Assembly: GCF_016086655.4 (NCBI RefSeq)
Contig: NC_052140.2
Span: 12,090,001 to 12,154,000, forward strand
DNA length: 64,000 nt
Reading direction: 5' to 3'
Source of the DNA: Lepeophtheirus salmonis
Taxonomy: Eukaryota; Arthropoda; Copepoda; Siphonostomatoida; Caligidae
The translations under genes and the position numbers were made by a program. Below the pieces are notes generated by a model, which saw only the letters and a list, made by a program, of their open reading frames with translations, did not search any database and was not told the origin of the DNA. Of this stretch, positions 12,076 to 22,743 are shown piece after piece; position 1 is the first letter of the stretch, and the number at the start of each line of letters is the position of its first letter.

Positions 12076-12958
12076 ACATAAAGGTCTTGAAAATGTTCGG
12101 TTTTTCCCAGGGTACTGTGTTATAAAGGTGTGTCGCTCACGACTTTTATAATTTGACAGAAGTAAGCATCCTATTTTAATGACGTCACATATGTGTGGAA
12201 AATGCTAGCCTTCACTTGTATTTTGCTCTATGATTATAAGGAATCTAACTCAAAATGTAAGACTTTCTACTTGCAAACTGAGCCTGGCACTATATAAATG
12301 GAGAATTACATTTTATTTTCATTCTATACTCTTGTACGTATGGAAAATAAAAAAATAAGTGAACATCTACCTATGTTTATGAATATAATACGGTAGACAA
12401 CTATTATTATTAATTGCCGTGTAGTTGTTAGTTTGAACAACTGCATCTGATCATTTGTGAATATTTGACAATTTTCTGTGGGTAGGAGATATCCAACATT
12501 ACTTTACTATTAGGTATAGTTTTATAATAGTAAAAAAGCAATCATTATATGGAAGAAATCAATTATATATGAAGAATAAGTGAATATTATTTTTTCTTAA
12601 CATGAAACGCTCATGTGAAAAAATAAACTTACAACTAGTTCTTAATTTATTATCTTTACTATCAAGCTCTAAGCAAAAAAATAGACGATTGGGAGTATCA
12701 AAAATAAGAAGATATAAGTGTACGATCGGCTTGATTCTTCAATTATTAATATCAAGGATTTAAACAACATCACGTAGCCTTTTATCAAAAATATCAAGCT
12801 TAAAAATATTAAATAATATATAAAAAATAAATATATTCTGAAAAAAAAAAAACAAATCAACAATAGAAATTAAGGAATAAAAATAAAGTATCCCTTCAGC
12901 TATTCGATAATTCGATCACGTAGTATGGCATTATCACTATCTATATTTACTTTCAAAA

Positions 12959-13421
12959 ATGAATGAAGCGGATCACTGCTCAGTTGCTCCCAGTGATGAA
13001 GAAGACACTACATATATTTTTCAGCCATCTGATGAAGATTGTGACAAACCTGTTCTGTTTACTCAGTCTGCGTTGAATGACTTGGCTTGAGATATTTATC
13101 TACCAAAATAGTCTGTGGAACTTTTGTCTTTAAGACTGAAAGAAAATCGAATAATGAAACCCTGCACATGTGTCCCATCTTATCGTATTAGGGACGCAGA
13201 ACTGTGTAAGTACTTCCATTCTTATGGCCAGCGTGTTTCTTGTACTGATGAAGAGGGGTTATTTAATTTTATGGGACCACCAGGATATGATTCACGTTCA
13301 TATTATTGACCGTTCCAAAATAAGTTTAAAATGTTTTCTGTTACACAATATAAGTAAATATGGCTATCTACTTAAAAAAAAACAAGATTGTTCTAGATAT
13401 ATAATATTCAATGGAAATTAA
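12959..13421 (+). pseudogene. Multi-copy hypothetical protein relic, copy A
   Basis: From ATG 12959 the frame encodes an acidic start (SVAPSDEEDTTYIFQPSDED), then LFTQSALNDLA, a TGA at 13088, DIYLPK, a TAG at 13109, and SVELLSLRLKENRIMKP followed by RDAELCKYFHSYGQ. I recall this as the N-terminal part of an abundant hypothetical protein family of arthropods and cnidarians (LTQxxLNDLxRDLxLxKxxAELLxSRLKEK..., later DWRLFIDSSK). Both stops occur also in copies B and C, so the gene was dead before duplication. Copy A has in addition lost bases within the WRVFIDSSK motif. Function is unknown. Confidence 0.6.
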
Positions 13422-13456
13422 TTTGTTTGGATTTGAATTCTGATTGGCTGAGCTGA

Positions 13457-14088
13457 GTGACGAGGCATAAGTTGTATTCACTCAAAAATTAAAACAATAA
13501 TATTAATTTAACAACGTGAATTGAGAATTTATCAAGGTGGTGAATGATATAACTCTCTTCAATGTAATGGTCTGGTCAAGGGATCTTGACTCTTAAGGCG
13601 AGATCCAATGAATAAGTGTTTCAATCGGTGGATCTCATCCCCTTTGATAGAAAGATTGTTCATTGTGCAGGTACCTCTTCATATCAAGGTAATTTGTGAA
13701 TTCTTATCTCGTTAATAATTGTCCGTTTACATACATTCCTTCAAATTTTCCAAGGAGTCATCGTATACTTCAACATAAAAGAAATAAGGAGTTCCATAAA
13801 ACGACAGAATAATGGACTGAGATACCCAGTGAGGAGTAAGGAGAGTTATCATCCTCCAACCGGCGCTCCTTCTTTGAAATTATTGAAAGTCAACTCTGCT
13901 TTGCTCCTACTCTAAGAAAACTATTCCGTTAATAAGAGTCCTTCAGTTTCCTGGATGTATATAACGCAGAAATCCCTCATCCCTATCACATTTATATCAA
14001 TTCCATTTATAAGTTGGACTTCATGATATATGGTTTTTACGGATAATTATATAAGTTAGACACATCAAGCTCACACCTGATTGCTTTA
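13457..14088. repeat. Segment unique to copy A, containing a dispersed repeat
   Basis: Copies B and C replace this stretch with about 25 bp. Roughly 13560-14000 is similar in reverse complement to 24120-24560, for example ATAGTTTTCTTAGAGTAGGA and GAGAGTTATCATCCTCCA. The similarity contains many indels that are not multiples of three, so it is probably an old non-coding repeat, not an exon. Confidence 0.55.
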
Positions 14089-14339
14089 TGTTTGTGTTCA
14101 ATTAATATTCAAAAGGATGTGAGGAATAACATGATTAGGCTGTGACAGTCAAGTCAATAAAGTTGTCAATTTATTCCAAAGTCCTGTTGTGCAAAGGTTG
14201 ATTTAATTGACTTAGCAATTAGATGTGGGAGTTGCAATGTCCGTTTCGTCAATTGACGTATCAAATGTAATCAATTTTGTACATATATATATTCTAAAAT
14301 AAGTGAGAGTAAACTTATATCACATCCATTTACGTGATC
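14089..14339 (+). promoter_or_regulatory. Protease promoter, copy A
   Basis: These 250 bases are nearly identical upstream of all three young protease copies and still recognisable in relic D. Conserved blocks include ATTCCAAAGTCCTGTT, CAATTAGATGTGGGAGTTGC and TTCGTCAATTGACGTATC. A TATA box (CATATATATATTC) lies at 14282-14294, about 50 bp before the start codon, so transcription should begin near 14315 and leave a 5' untranslated leader of about 25 nt. Confidence 0.65.
14247..14258. promoter_or_regulatory. Perfect 12-bp palindrome CGTCAATTGACG
   Basis: This self-complementary site lies about 25 bp upstream of the TATA box. It is intact in copies A, B (33234-33245) and C (42283-42294) and has one change in relic D (36239-36250). 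The position suits a dimeric transcription factor; no specific factor can be named from the sequence. Confidence 0.5.
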
Positions 14340-15113
14340 ATGAAGACATTAGTATTCCTGGCTATTATTGCGTCTACTTTTGCTAATCCCAAATATCCAG
14401 ATATTTGTGGGTTGGAAAACAAACCTTCGGTGGATTCAAGAGTCATTGGAGGACAGGAAGCAGCAAGGAATCAATTTCCATGGCTAGCTTTCGTAACTAC
14501 CTTTGGTTATTGTACTGGGTCTGTTTTGGATGAAAATTGGATTATAACTGCTAAGCATTGTATTGGTTCTGATGGTGTGGCTACAGTTCGTGTTGGGGCT
14601 CATAACAAATGGGGATCTATTGCAGATGAGCCAAATATGCAAATCCGAAAAAGTTCCAAAATTCACACATCATCAACTGGAGACTTTGCTTTAATCAAAT
14701 TGGAAAGTCCTTTGGATTTAAACAAATATGTCCGACCCGTTTGCTTACCAACACGTGCAGATGTTAATAAGACCCTTGTTGGCGAATCAACGACCATAAC
14801 AGGATGGGGTGTTAATATTTTAGACCCAGATTATGTCCATTATCGCGAATTATATTTTGCTAAAAATATAACAATTATTAAATGCAGTTTTGCAAAAAAT
14901 ATTATCTGTACTGATGCAAATCAAGGAAAGGCTGTCTGCTTTGGTGACAGCGGTGGCCCTCTTAACTATGAAATGGAAGATGGAAAGTATATGCAAATTG
15001 GAGTCAACCAATTTGTGACAAATGGAAAATGTGTAGGAGGTGTAAATGGATATGCACGTGTATCATCACATCTAGACTTTATTCAAGAAATAACTGGAAT
15101 GGTTATCGAATAA
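14340..15113 (+). CDS. Secreted trypsin-fold (S1 family) serine protease, copy A
   Basis: This intronless gene encodes 257 residues from the ATG at 14340; an in-frame GTG six bases upstream is not a plausible start. Residues 1-15 form a signal peptide. A propeptide with Cys23 ends at Arg34, before VIGG, the activation site. The catalytic triad is His73 (TAKHC), Asp115 (GDFALIKL) and Ser204 (GDSGGPL). Likely disulfides are 58-74, 182-190, 200-231, and 23-135 tethering the propeptide. The position equivalent to trypsin Asp189 is Ala198, with Val226 and probably Asn236 lining the pocket, so trypsin-like cleavage after Arg/Lys is unlikely; an elastase- or chymotrypsin-like preference is inference. 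Compared with copy C it has Thr53, Asn89, Leu146, His167-Arg-Glu and Ser183. Confidence 0.9.
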   Translation: MKTLVFLAIIASTFANPKYPDICGLENKPSVDSRVIGGQEAARNQFPWLAFVTTFGYCTGSVLDENWIITAKHCIGSDGVATVRVGAHNKWGSIADEPNMQIRKSSKIHTSSTGDFALIKLESPLDLNKYVRPVCLPTRADVNKTLVGESTTITGWGVNILDPDYVHYRELYFAKNITIIKCSFAKNIICTDANQGKAVCFGDSGGPLNYEMEDGKYMQIGVNQFVTNGKCVGGVNGYARVSSHLDFIQEITGMVIE

Positions 15114-15133
15114 TGAATTTATCGTTTTTCTAT

Positions 15134-15155
15134 AATAAAGATTTAATAAAATAAA
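15134..15155 (+). promoter_or_regulatory. Polyadenylation signals after protease A
   Basis: Three AATAAA motifs lie at 15134-15139, 15145-15150 and 15150-15155, 20-42 bases after the stop codon. The same cluster follows copies B and C. Confidence 0.7.
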
Positions 15156-15199
15156 CTCACTAATTCTAATTCATTTTTGTAACAATATGAGTATTGAGC

Positions 15200-16266
15200 A
15201 AAGGAACAGTCTTCCTGATACTCTACAGTTGTAGAATTTCAGTATGGTATTAATAGTTTTTGAAATTGAATAGATAGAATGGGCCTAGAGTATTGCAAAA
15301 TCTTATAGATGAAACAAATAAAAAATCTGAAATTCAGATATTATAAATTGGGGACTTTAGTTTGATTTTGTATTTTTTATGTCATCCTATTTTTAGGGGA
15401 GGGGGGGGGGAGTATAAGCAAGTATGCAAAATTATCTTAATATTGTCTGAATTGCTTCCATCCTGGAATCCCTTTCCCAGTGATTATTCATTATGAAGCC
15501 TTATAGTTATCTTCATATGGATTTTCATCTCGTCGTGCCTCGTGGAATACAGAGTTCTAAATAAGACTAAGATCATTTCTTGAGGTGGATTATCAAATTA
15601 GAAGTATTCTTTGAAAACATAAAAGTCCACTTCTTCAGTTCTTCGTGAATGAAGAGGGATCTTAGGTTTTAAAAATTGTCAAAGTAAAAATGTATTTAAA
15701 TTTCAAATTGTAGTATATTTAAGTTGTTTAGTTTTAACTTCTCATTGTTGTATTACCTAATTAAAAAAATTATTATATTTCCCATCTAAAGCATTTTACC
15801 TTTATGTAAACTTAGGGAAAGTTATTTGTTATAATATGGCGTACACATCTTCATCATGGGTGGAAACATCCTAAGTAAGCAAATAAGGAGCTTTAGTTAA
15901 ATAGTACATGACGTTTTTATATAGTACTCTGTAATAGTCTATAGTTTGTTTTGTTCGTATATTTTAAATTGTTCTGCCTTGGATATTGCAAAAAATAATG
16001 GCACAGAGTAAGGTGCAACTGAAATTCAAAGATTTTTAAGAGCTAAAATTTTAAGAAGCTAAAATATAAAACATTACAATAAGGGGCAGGATCATTACTA
16101 TCTCGGAGGGAAGGGGACCAAAATTGTATGCCCGTACTTTTTATTATATATTTAGATATCTCTTATCTCTATTATATGAAGAAAAAAAATTCTTAATAAT
16201 TATTTTCTTAAAAATAATATATTTCTCAATTGTTATTTAAAAATAATTATTTATATTGTCAAAAAA
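15200..16266. other. Protease 3' flank of copy A, non-coding
   Basis: No gene is recognised. The stretch is shared with copy C (inverted), apart from an insertion in C after the point equivalent to 15360. Confidence 0.6.
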
Positions 16267-16455
16267 TATAATTCTATCAATTGGGCTATTTATGGGCAAC
16301 AGTACGAAAGTAATACGACTCTTAGTTTTCTCACTGACAACATTTCTTCAAATGCCACAGGATTATGTACGACAAGAAAGCCCCCCATAAGGTCAGGGAA
16401 CTATCAATTTAATGTGACAAATCCTTTAGTTTTGAATAGCCATGAAGGTTGTTAA
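16267..16455 (+). other. Possible exon: N-glycosylation-rich ORF, copy A
   Basis: The frame reads from YNSINWAIYGQQ to NPLVLNSHEGC and stop. Within about 45 residues it has four N-x-S/T sites (NTT, NIS, NAT, NVT) and two cysteines, as in an extracellular protein. The inverted copy C preserves the frame exactly at 39263-39451. No family is recognised. Identity between the copies is high throughout, so conservation of the frame is weak evidence. Confidence 0.25.
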
Positions 16456-17099
16456 TAAGCACAAAATCAGTGGAGAGTTAGAGATGGAGCAGACCAGAAG
16501 AACTGTTATGTACCAATTTCGTCGGATGTGATTAACTCTGCATGAGATTATCAAGTGGCTCAAGTACATAAGTATTATAAATATATAATTATAATTAAAT
16601 TAGTAGCTACTTTACACATATAAATACATAGATCATGCGTCAATTTTTAAATACCAACTACGGGGTTTTTTTTTCTTCTTTGATTTGGAAAGGAATATCT
16701 TGTACCATGGTTCTTTATTCAAGAGTAAGTAATTTCGATATAATATTTATTTCCATTTCATTTCAAACTTGATCCCAAAATAATGCTACTGGTACGGGTT
16801 CTTCAGTTAGGTAATGTAGTATCATTGGACCTAGTTTATCGTCTATTATTATTGTTATTATGTGTATATATTTAATTTATTTTGTTATATACGCATTATA
16901 TGGGGGTAATCAGTCTTTGTATTTTTAATTTATGATTGATGAAGTAAAGGGGTTGGTTTAATGTTGATTTGAAATAGAAACTGATTCTTGAAGCTGACAA
17001 GATAATGAGTAAAGTAGAAAGCGTGGTCATCTCAACATGTGGCTATGCACAAGTGAAAGACGTGCAAATGTTTTAGAAACTACACGTTAAAACCAAAAT

Positions 17100-17850
17100 A
17101 TTGAAGTTAATTGCCTTCGGAGGTCAATCAACAGATAACCTCCAAACGTTATACAATTAACAGTGCAACGTGCTATGAAGGAAAGTATACAACTTTTATA
17201 CATATATTTCATAACATCATCGAACCGACATCAATAAATAAGTTACGTCTAAGTACCTAATACACACAAAGTTAGTAAATCATCTCCAATGTAATTGATA
17301 TCCAAAGATATAACTTCTTAGGCTTGGACTTCTTAGACATTTTGTTCCTAGATATACTTTAAAAAAATATAAATAACTTTGTAGTAGGCTTTATATCGAT
17401 CAAGGTATTGACTGGTAAACGATCATTCAATGGATCGTCTCAAGTAAGTGAAGTTGTAAACCACCAAAACGTGTAACTAGCTCACACATTTGAACTGATA
17501 ATAGATCCTCAACTTGGAGAAGCCAAGTACATTATTGCAATCAAAATGACGAGTCTTGATTTTTGTTCCAGTAGAACATAGAGATAAACTTAAACTAGTA
17601 TCTCCGTTTGGAATGTACAAATTTCTGTGTATGTCTATGGACTGAAAAGTTTCCGTCAAGGTTGTCCTTGGGCCTCCTTAGTATTCGTCACTGCAATACA
17701 AGATCTTGAAGATTCGATAATAAAGAAATTCAATAGGTTTGGAGGGATTTTGGGACTTCGAGACATATAATTAATTTGTGTGCCGACTACGTCACATTGG
17801 TGTTAGAAGCTAAGTCTGACTTAGAAATATTCATGTAAATGTGAGTGTAC
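17100..17850 (+). mobile_element. Non-LTR retrotransposon reverse transcriptase fragment
   Basis: The plus strand encodes VYVYGLKSFRQGCPWASLVF followed by VTAIQDLEDSIIKKFNRFGG, matching the LINE RT motif (RQGCPLSPxLFxxxI...LE). A second frame at about 17776 gives CADYVTLVLEAKSDLEIF, the degenerate active site where YADD is expected. Upstream the match is too broken to place. Stops and a frameshift make it dead. Confidence 0.65.
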
Positions 17851-19079
17851 ACAATGAAACAAATTCTCACGTTCATTGTATTATATTTTTATACTGTAAT
17901 CTTTCGTAAGGATTTAAAGTACTTTACATTGAGTGGATATTTGAGTTAGATAATATGTTTAATGTTACTGATTCCAATCAAGGTTAATAGTAGTTCTATT
18001 AATTTTGGCTACAATGTATTTATTCAATGTCCCTACAGGTCGGGGTTTGGTTGATAAAAAAACTATTTATTTTTATGAAAACTACACGAATCATATATAT
18101 AGGCATTGAATTCTAATTTATGAGATGAATTGAAATACACATGAGTATGAACTGTAGTTTGAAAAATCCGTTTTATCTACCTGACTTAATTTGGCCCAAT
18201 ATTGTTTTAGAAATATAATTAATTAATTTCCTAATTCTATAAATTAAGTTATATATAATAGATTTTAATAATTAATTATCCCTTAACTTATCTATGATTA
18301 GATAAGAGATTAAGAGAACATCGATATGAATCACAAAGGGCATAGCTATTTTACTTCTTGGACAATAAGAGATTGTTATTTTAAGTCGGCTGTTGGTGTT
18401 TTGAACTTGAGTTTGATTAATTTTTTTTATTATTCCAATAGACATTTTGCATAAAAAAAAAGCTTTCTTTCTTCAGATATACATGAAGCGTTCTTGTTTT
18501 TCTACATTCCATTTAATTTAGAAATTTAATTTGGAGTATCCGAGGTTTTTTTGTCTGAAAAACTCTACAACTTTATTTAAACAGAGCGCTAGTGCTATAC
18601 TGTAAAGCCTGGTACTACATGAGCAGAATGAAAATAATTGCTGAACGATGAACAAAACACCAAAATAGCGCAATACTTACAAGCCTGCATATATAATTTC
18701 ATTATTGCAAAAAAAAACATAATATTATATACCCGTTTCGATTAAATTTCCATATTTTTGATTCAAAAGTATTAAGAATTGAGTAGGTAATTTTTCATAA
18801 TTTGAAAGATTAAACCTTTACTTTAATTTATCATTTTACATTTTTAAATGGTAAAACCCAACATATAGCAGCGAAAAACGGTGTGTGGAGACTTACACAA
18901 AGAACAAAAAAAGTTTACTTAGAGTTTAATTTTTATAGTTTAGTCTTACTAATTTTTACAAATTATGTAAAAATGAATTAAATATGCGACTATGCAATAT
19001 AAAATATAAATAACCTAATGAGTGGATTTGGAATCCGAATTAACTGACTGAGTGTCCAATAGGGATACCTTCATATATG
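17851..19079. other. Non-coding stretch
   Basis: Nothing recognisable was found on either strand. AT-rich sequence. Confidence 0.45.
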
Positions 19080-19400
19080 TTACCATTGTGAAGTATAACA
19101 AAACTTAAACTTCCTTTTTGACCTATCTATAAAGAGTTTCCGCTCACTTGAATGATAGGCAGATAATCCCATAGCCGCAAGGATGCCTTCAATGTCACTG
19201 GAGTATACAAAGGGATTGTCGGAATCAAAGAACTTCCTCAGTTCTGCATCTCTGTTATGATAAATGTGACACTTGTGCCTTGCGCATAAATGTTCCATTA
19301 TAGCAGTCTGGATGCCAAAAACTCAGCATATTTTCTAGGTAAATTCAAATCTTCCAATTAGGTGATAAAGTGAAGTATTTACAGATATAGCAGAATATAT
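19080..19400 (-). pseudogene. Multi-copy hypothetical protein relic, divergent copy
   Basis: The minus strand encodes LEDLNLPRKYAEFLASRLL, a stop and a frameshift, then MEHLCARHKCHIYHNRDAEL onwards to KLFIDRSKRKFKF. This aligns with the relics in copies A-C (SVELLSLRLKEN..., RDAELCKYF..., WRVFIDSSKISLKF) but is clearly older. It shows that the family existed in this neighbourhood independently of the young duplication. Confidence 0.5.
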
Positions 19401-19678
19401 CTGGCTCACTACATCACTTTCCTCTCCGTGAGGATGTTGATATGGCTAACTGATACAATTATACAGATGTGTTGAGATTTCGTAAACAGCTATAATTGTG
19501 TTTTAAAAAATGCTTAATAATCCCCAACGTTTCCAAATCCAAATGAGAGCAACACATCAAAGCACATTCGATGAGAGCTACATTAGTACCAATTGGATTA
19601 AATATAGAATATACTGATTACTAAAGTAAAAGCTAGCTACACTGATTTATTTTAACAGACGGTAGGTATTCGAGTCAA

Positions 19679-19697
19679 AGAGAGAGAGAGAGAGAAA
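19679..19697. repeat. (AG)n microsatellite
   Basis: An uninterrupted run of AG dinucleotides. Confidence 0.9.
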
Positions 19698-19919
19698 GAC
19701 ATAGATACATAATAGGAACACGTGGTATCATTATACCCTTTTAATGTAAACATCCTCGAATATTCATTATCAGATAGCAAAAAAACTTGATGTGATGGGC
19801 TAAATCTAAGCATATATTCGTAATGTAAAGCCCAAATTCTATCAGAATCCGTTGTCATAGTCCATGTTAGAAAATTAAAATTAAATGTTGTTAAATATCG
19901 AACTATCATATAAATAAAA

Positions 19920-20091
19920 ATTAAATGTATAATTTAATTAACAACTACTTTACACATATATCAATCGTCAATTTTGAAATGCCAACCTCTTTTTTTTTCT
20001 TTGATTTGGAAGGAAATATCTTGAGCCCTGGTTCTTTGTTCAAAAGTCAGTAATTTCGATACAATCTTTATTTTTATGTAAATGAATGATT
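19920..20091 (+). repeat. Partial copy of the protease 3' flank, next to the gap
   Basis: This matches 16594-16770 of copy A in the same orientation (ACTACTTTACACATAT, TTCTTTGATTTGGAA, AGTAATTTCGATA) at lower identity than A shares with C. The match runs straight into the N run, so a further piece of a protease block may be missing from the assembly. Confidence 0.6.
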
Positions 20092-20191
20092 NNNNNNNNN
20101 NNNNNNNNNNNNNNNNNNNNNNNNNNNNNNNNNNNNNNNNNNNNNNNNNNNNNNNNNNNNNNNNNNNNNNNNNNNNNNNNNNNNNNNNNNN
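20092..20191. other. Assembly gap (100 N)
   Basis: Exactly 100 Ns, the conventional size for a scaffold join of unknown length. Confidence 0.98.
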
Positions 20192-21292
20192 AAAGCTTAA
20201 ATCAATAGTTTGGAAGCATATTATCTAATTGGATATCGATCGCACTTTCCTATTGTACTATTTCTGATTAAATAACTTGCAACATAAACAGGTCCTCTGT
20301 TCTGGCAAAAAATTAATACTTTATCATCATCAATATAACCTTTGAGGTTAAAACAAGTAAAAAATAATTATCTTATCCAAATCCATAACTATTTAATTGC
20401 ATTTTGCCTCCTCCATAAAGTATGCAATGAAAAAGCTTGCTGGAAGATGTAGATAAAACACAAATCATGTTTGACTTCGCTTCACAAAGATCAATCTTGC
20501 AGTGATCTACAAGATATACTGCTCTTATTATTTTTTATGTAAAGGGATAAGAAAATTGTTGTTGAAGTTGTATTCATATTTACTGAAGGACAATAAAATT
20601 TATGTTTATAGCTTGTTATAACCTAGAATATGGTTTTATTTAAGATAAGATTGAAAAGTTATCCTCCATAGCTAAGGACTAAAAGTGCTTATTTTAATCG
20701 TTTACCAATTTTCTATTCCAGATCCGAATATATAAGATTATATCTAATCTAACAATTTTTTAAAAGCATTGTTCAACTTGCCTCTTGTTATGAGTATTTA
20801 GTTCCTTACATACTGGAATATACTCTTTTCTGTTACTGAGTATTACACATATTTATTTATATGTATCTATTTACTTTTATTACTCAAATCTTGTTTATTG
20901 GGACCAATTATTCATTATATATTATCAACAAATATACTTTTATTGTTCGTTTATGCCAAATAACCCACGTAATACCTCAAGAGCCACATCTGCTATTTTT
21001 GATGAGGAGCAGGCACTCTAAAATGCGTCGCAGAGATAAGAGTATGGTACCTACATCTAGATAGTTAATCTTCAATCATGGAAAGATGGCGTACCTAATC
21101 ACCTTTTAGTGGGCCTCCTTGTCGATTTTCTGTACAGTTAATTATTTATAGTTTTTAAATACAAAAAATATTTATGTGTTTTATGCGACATTCAGTTATT
21201 TACATGTTTATCATGGATGTTTGTTTTTCATTTATTATCATTGATTGTTTATTTACGGTAATAATTACGCATAGAGTGTATTTTTCTTATAG
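20192..21292. other. Non-coding stretch
   Basis: No gene recognised. An open frame at 20861-21064 has no family resemblance. Confidence 0.4.
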
Positions 21293-21386
21293 CCAAATGG
21301 ACATAACAAATATTATTTTGCCTGATTATAATGGCAAAATATATCTTTGTTGGGAAAAATCATCACATATAACTTTAATATCCGAT
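21293..21386 (+). other. Possible small exon
   Basis: A pyrimidine tract and AG acceptor (TTTTTCTTATAG) precede 94 bases open in one frame (MDITNIILPDYNGKIYLCWE, continuing). A GTAAGA donor-like sequence follows. No homology recognised. It is offered only because both splice-like signals frame an open segment upstream of the better candidate exon at 22367. Confidence 0.18.
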
Positions 21387-22366
21387 GTAAGAGGCTCCTA
21401 CACTGCTATATTGCTATTAAAGACAAATAGGCCAAATCAAGGGCTATTTATATGTATATTATCATTTTGATGCATTATGCAAAAATGGAGTTGATCAAAC
21501 ATTGCACTATATGGAGAAGAATTGATGCTAACTTCCGACTACGCCTGTTCAAAAAGTTTGTGAATTTCATACCATTTTCCAAAACAACAGAACTCGATAT
21601 TCCAAGCTAACTCACTTTCAGGTGTCCTAGATTATTTGAATATTATATACCACATTTATCATGTGTTTATTTCTTATAAATAGTGAAACTCAGGAAAGTT
21701 ATTTGTAGTAAACGTTAACAACTTAGAATTTAACCATAGATTAAGAAAAACATTAGGACGATATTTCCGTAAAGTATTAATATGTGCCCACATAATTAAA
21801 AAACAGAATGTACTAATTATCCATATAAAACTTTTGAATTTGATGACAAGACAAAATAATTTACAATGACTTTTTTATGAACGGGTTAGCCACAATTAGG
21901 AAAAAGGGTCAGCTGTACCGATGAAAATTACTTTCTAAAATGGAAACAATGTGTTCCCTTTAAAAATGTCTTCGAATTTTTTTTGCCTCGACAATCTAAA
22001 CAACTTATGAGTTGGATCAGTCATATGCAGCTTAAGATTTCCACACAGTTTCTATATTTTTTAGACCTCTATCCCACGATGAAATGAAAGCCTACTGGCA
22101 ACTCTTGCAATGATAAGCTCCTTTAGAACTGCAAATACATTTTCACGGAAACATCTATAAATTGAATTTAATCTTATCTGAACAATGAGTGTACCTAAGT
22201 AAGTGGCCTTCTCGGTGTATTAAGAATGCTATTTCAAATTCTTACCCTATTTAAGATATATAAACGGTTTTTATCATAGCATTGTTTACTACTATTGATA
22301 AGTTGTAAGACTCTGTCTGTGTTATTGTTAATACCGATCGCTCCATTTTTTTTTTTTTTCTCTGAG

Positions 22367-22558
22367 ACTCCAAAACGAATTGATTTACTGGAGAACTTCA
22401 CTTACAGAAAACATTACTATAAAGATTCTTCTAGTAAAGATAAGATTTCAGTTGTGCCGGTGTTGACCACTAGAACCAAGGGCTCCCAAAATAATCCAAG
22501 GGTCTCAGACACTACCCTCATATACAAACTTTTCTCTCACAAAGAACCTGTCATGTAG
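22367..22558 (+). CDS. Possible terminal exon of an unrecognised gene
   Basis: A run of 16 Ts and CTCTGAG makes a strong splice-acceptor context just before 22367. The following 63 codons are open to a TAG and encode a hydrophilic tail (TPKRIDLLENFTYRKHYYKD, continuing, ending SHKEPVM). Composition is more balanced than the AT-rich surroundings. I recognise no family and cannot trace preceding exons with confidence, so this could still be a chance frame. Confidence 0.3.
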   Translation, partial: TPKRIDLLENFTYRKHYYKDSSSKDKISVVPVLTTRTKGSQNNPRVSDTTLIYKLFSHKEPVM

Positions 22559-22743
22559 TTTATATACTTTTATCTCATGATGTAGGGATTTGTTTTAAAT
22601 AGATAGTAATGTACCTTTTTATCAAGTAAATTTTATGTGTTTTTATATTTTAAAATTATGTCTATGTACATCCTTTGAGATTGAATCCCTTCAAATATAT
22701 ATATATATTAGTGCAAGATTGTACCCCTTATCTAAAGGTCTTC

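Larger units (their letters stand above)
8266..17041 (+). repeat. Duplicated segment, copy A
   Basis: Positions 8266-15199 match 27657-34187 in the same orientation, and 12886-17041 match 38699-43413 in reverse complement. The shared content, in order, is an 83-codon ORF, an AT-rich repeat holding a Tc1/mariner element, a second transposon remnant, a hypothetical-protein pseudogene, the protease promoter, the protease and its 3' flank. A differs from B and C by the segment at 13457-14088 and by several protease residues. Boundaries were read by eye and may be off by a few bases. Confidence 0.9.

Noticed and set aside
13088..13111. Stop-codon readthrough or selenocysteine at the TGA/TAG pair in the hypothetical relic
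   Set aside because: Two different stops six codons apart, plus indels and truncation in the copies, fit a dead gene better. No SECIS-like element was seen.
14334..14339. GTG start six bases upstream of the protease ATG
   Set aside because: Eukaryotic initiation at GTG is not expected; the ATG at 14340 gives a normal signal peptide.
14484..14666. Open frame on the strand opposite protease A (repeated opposite B and C)
   Set aside because: It lies wholly inside the protease gene, has no family resemblance and is conserved only because the gene is.
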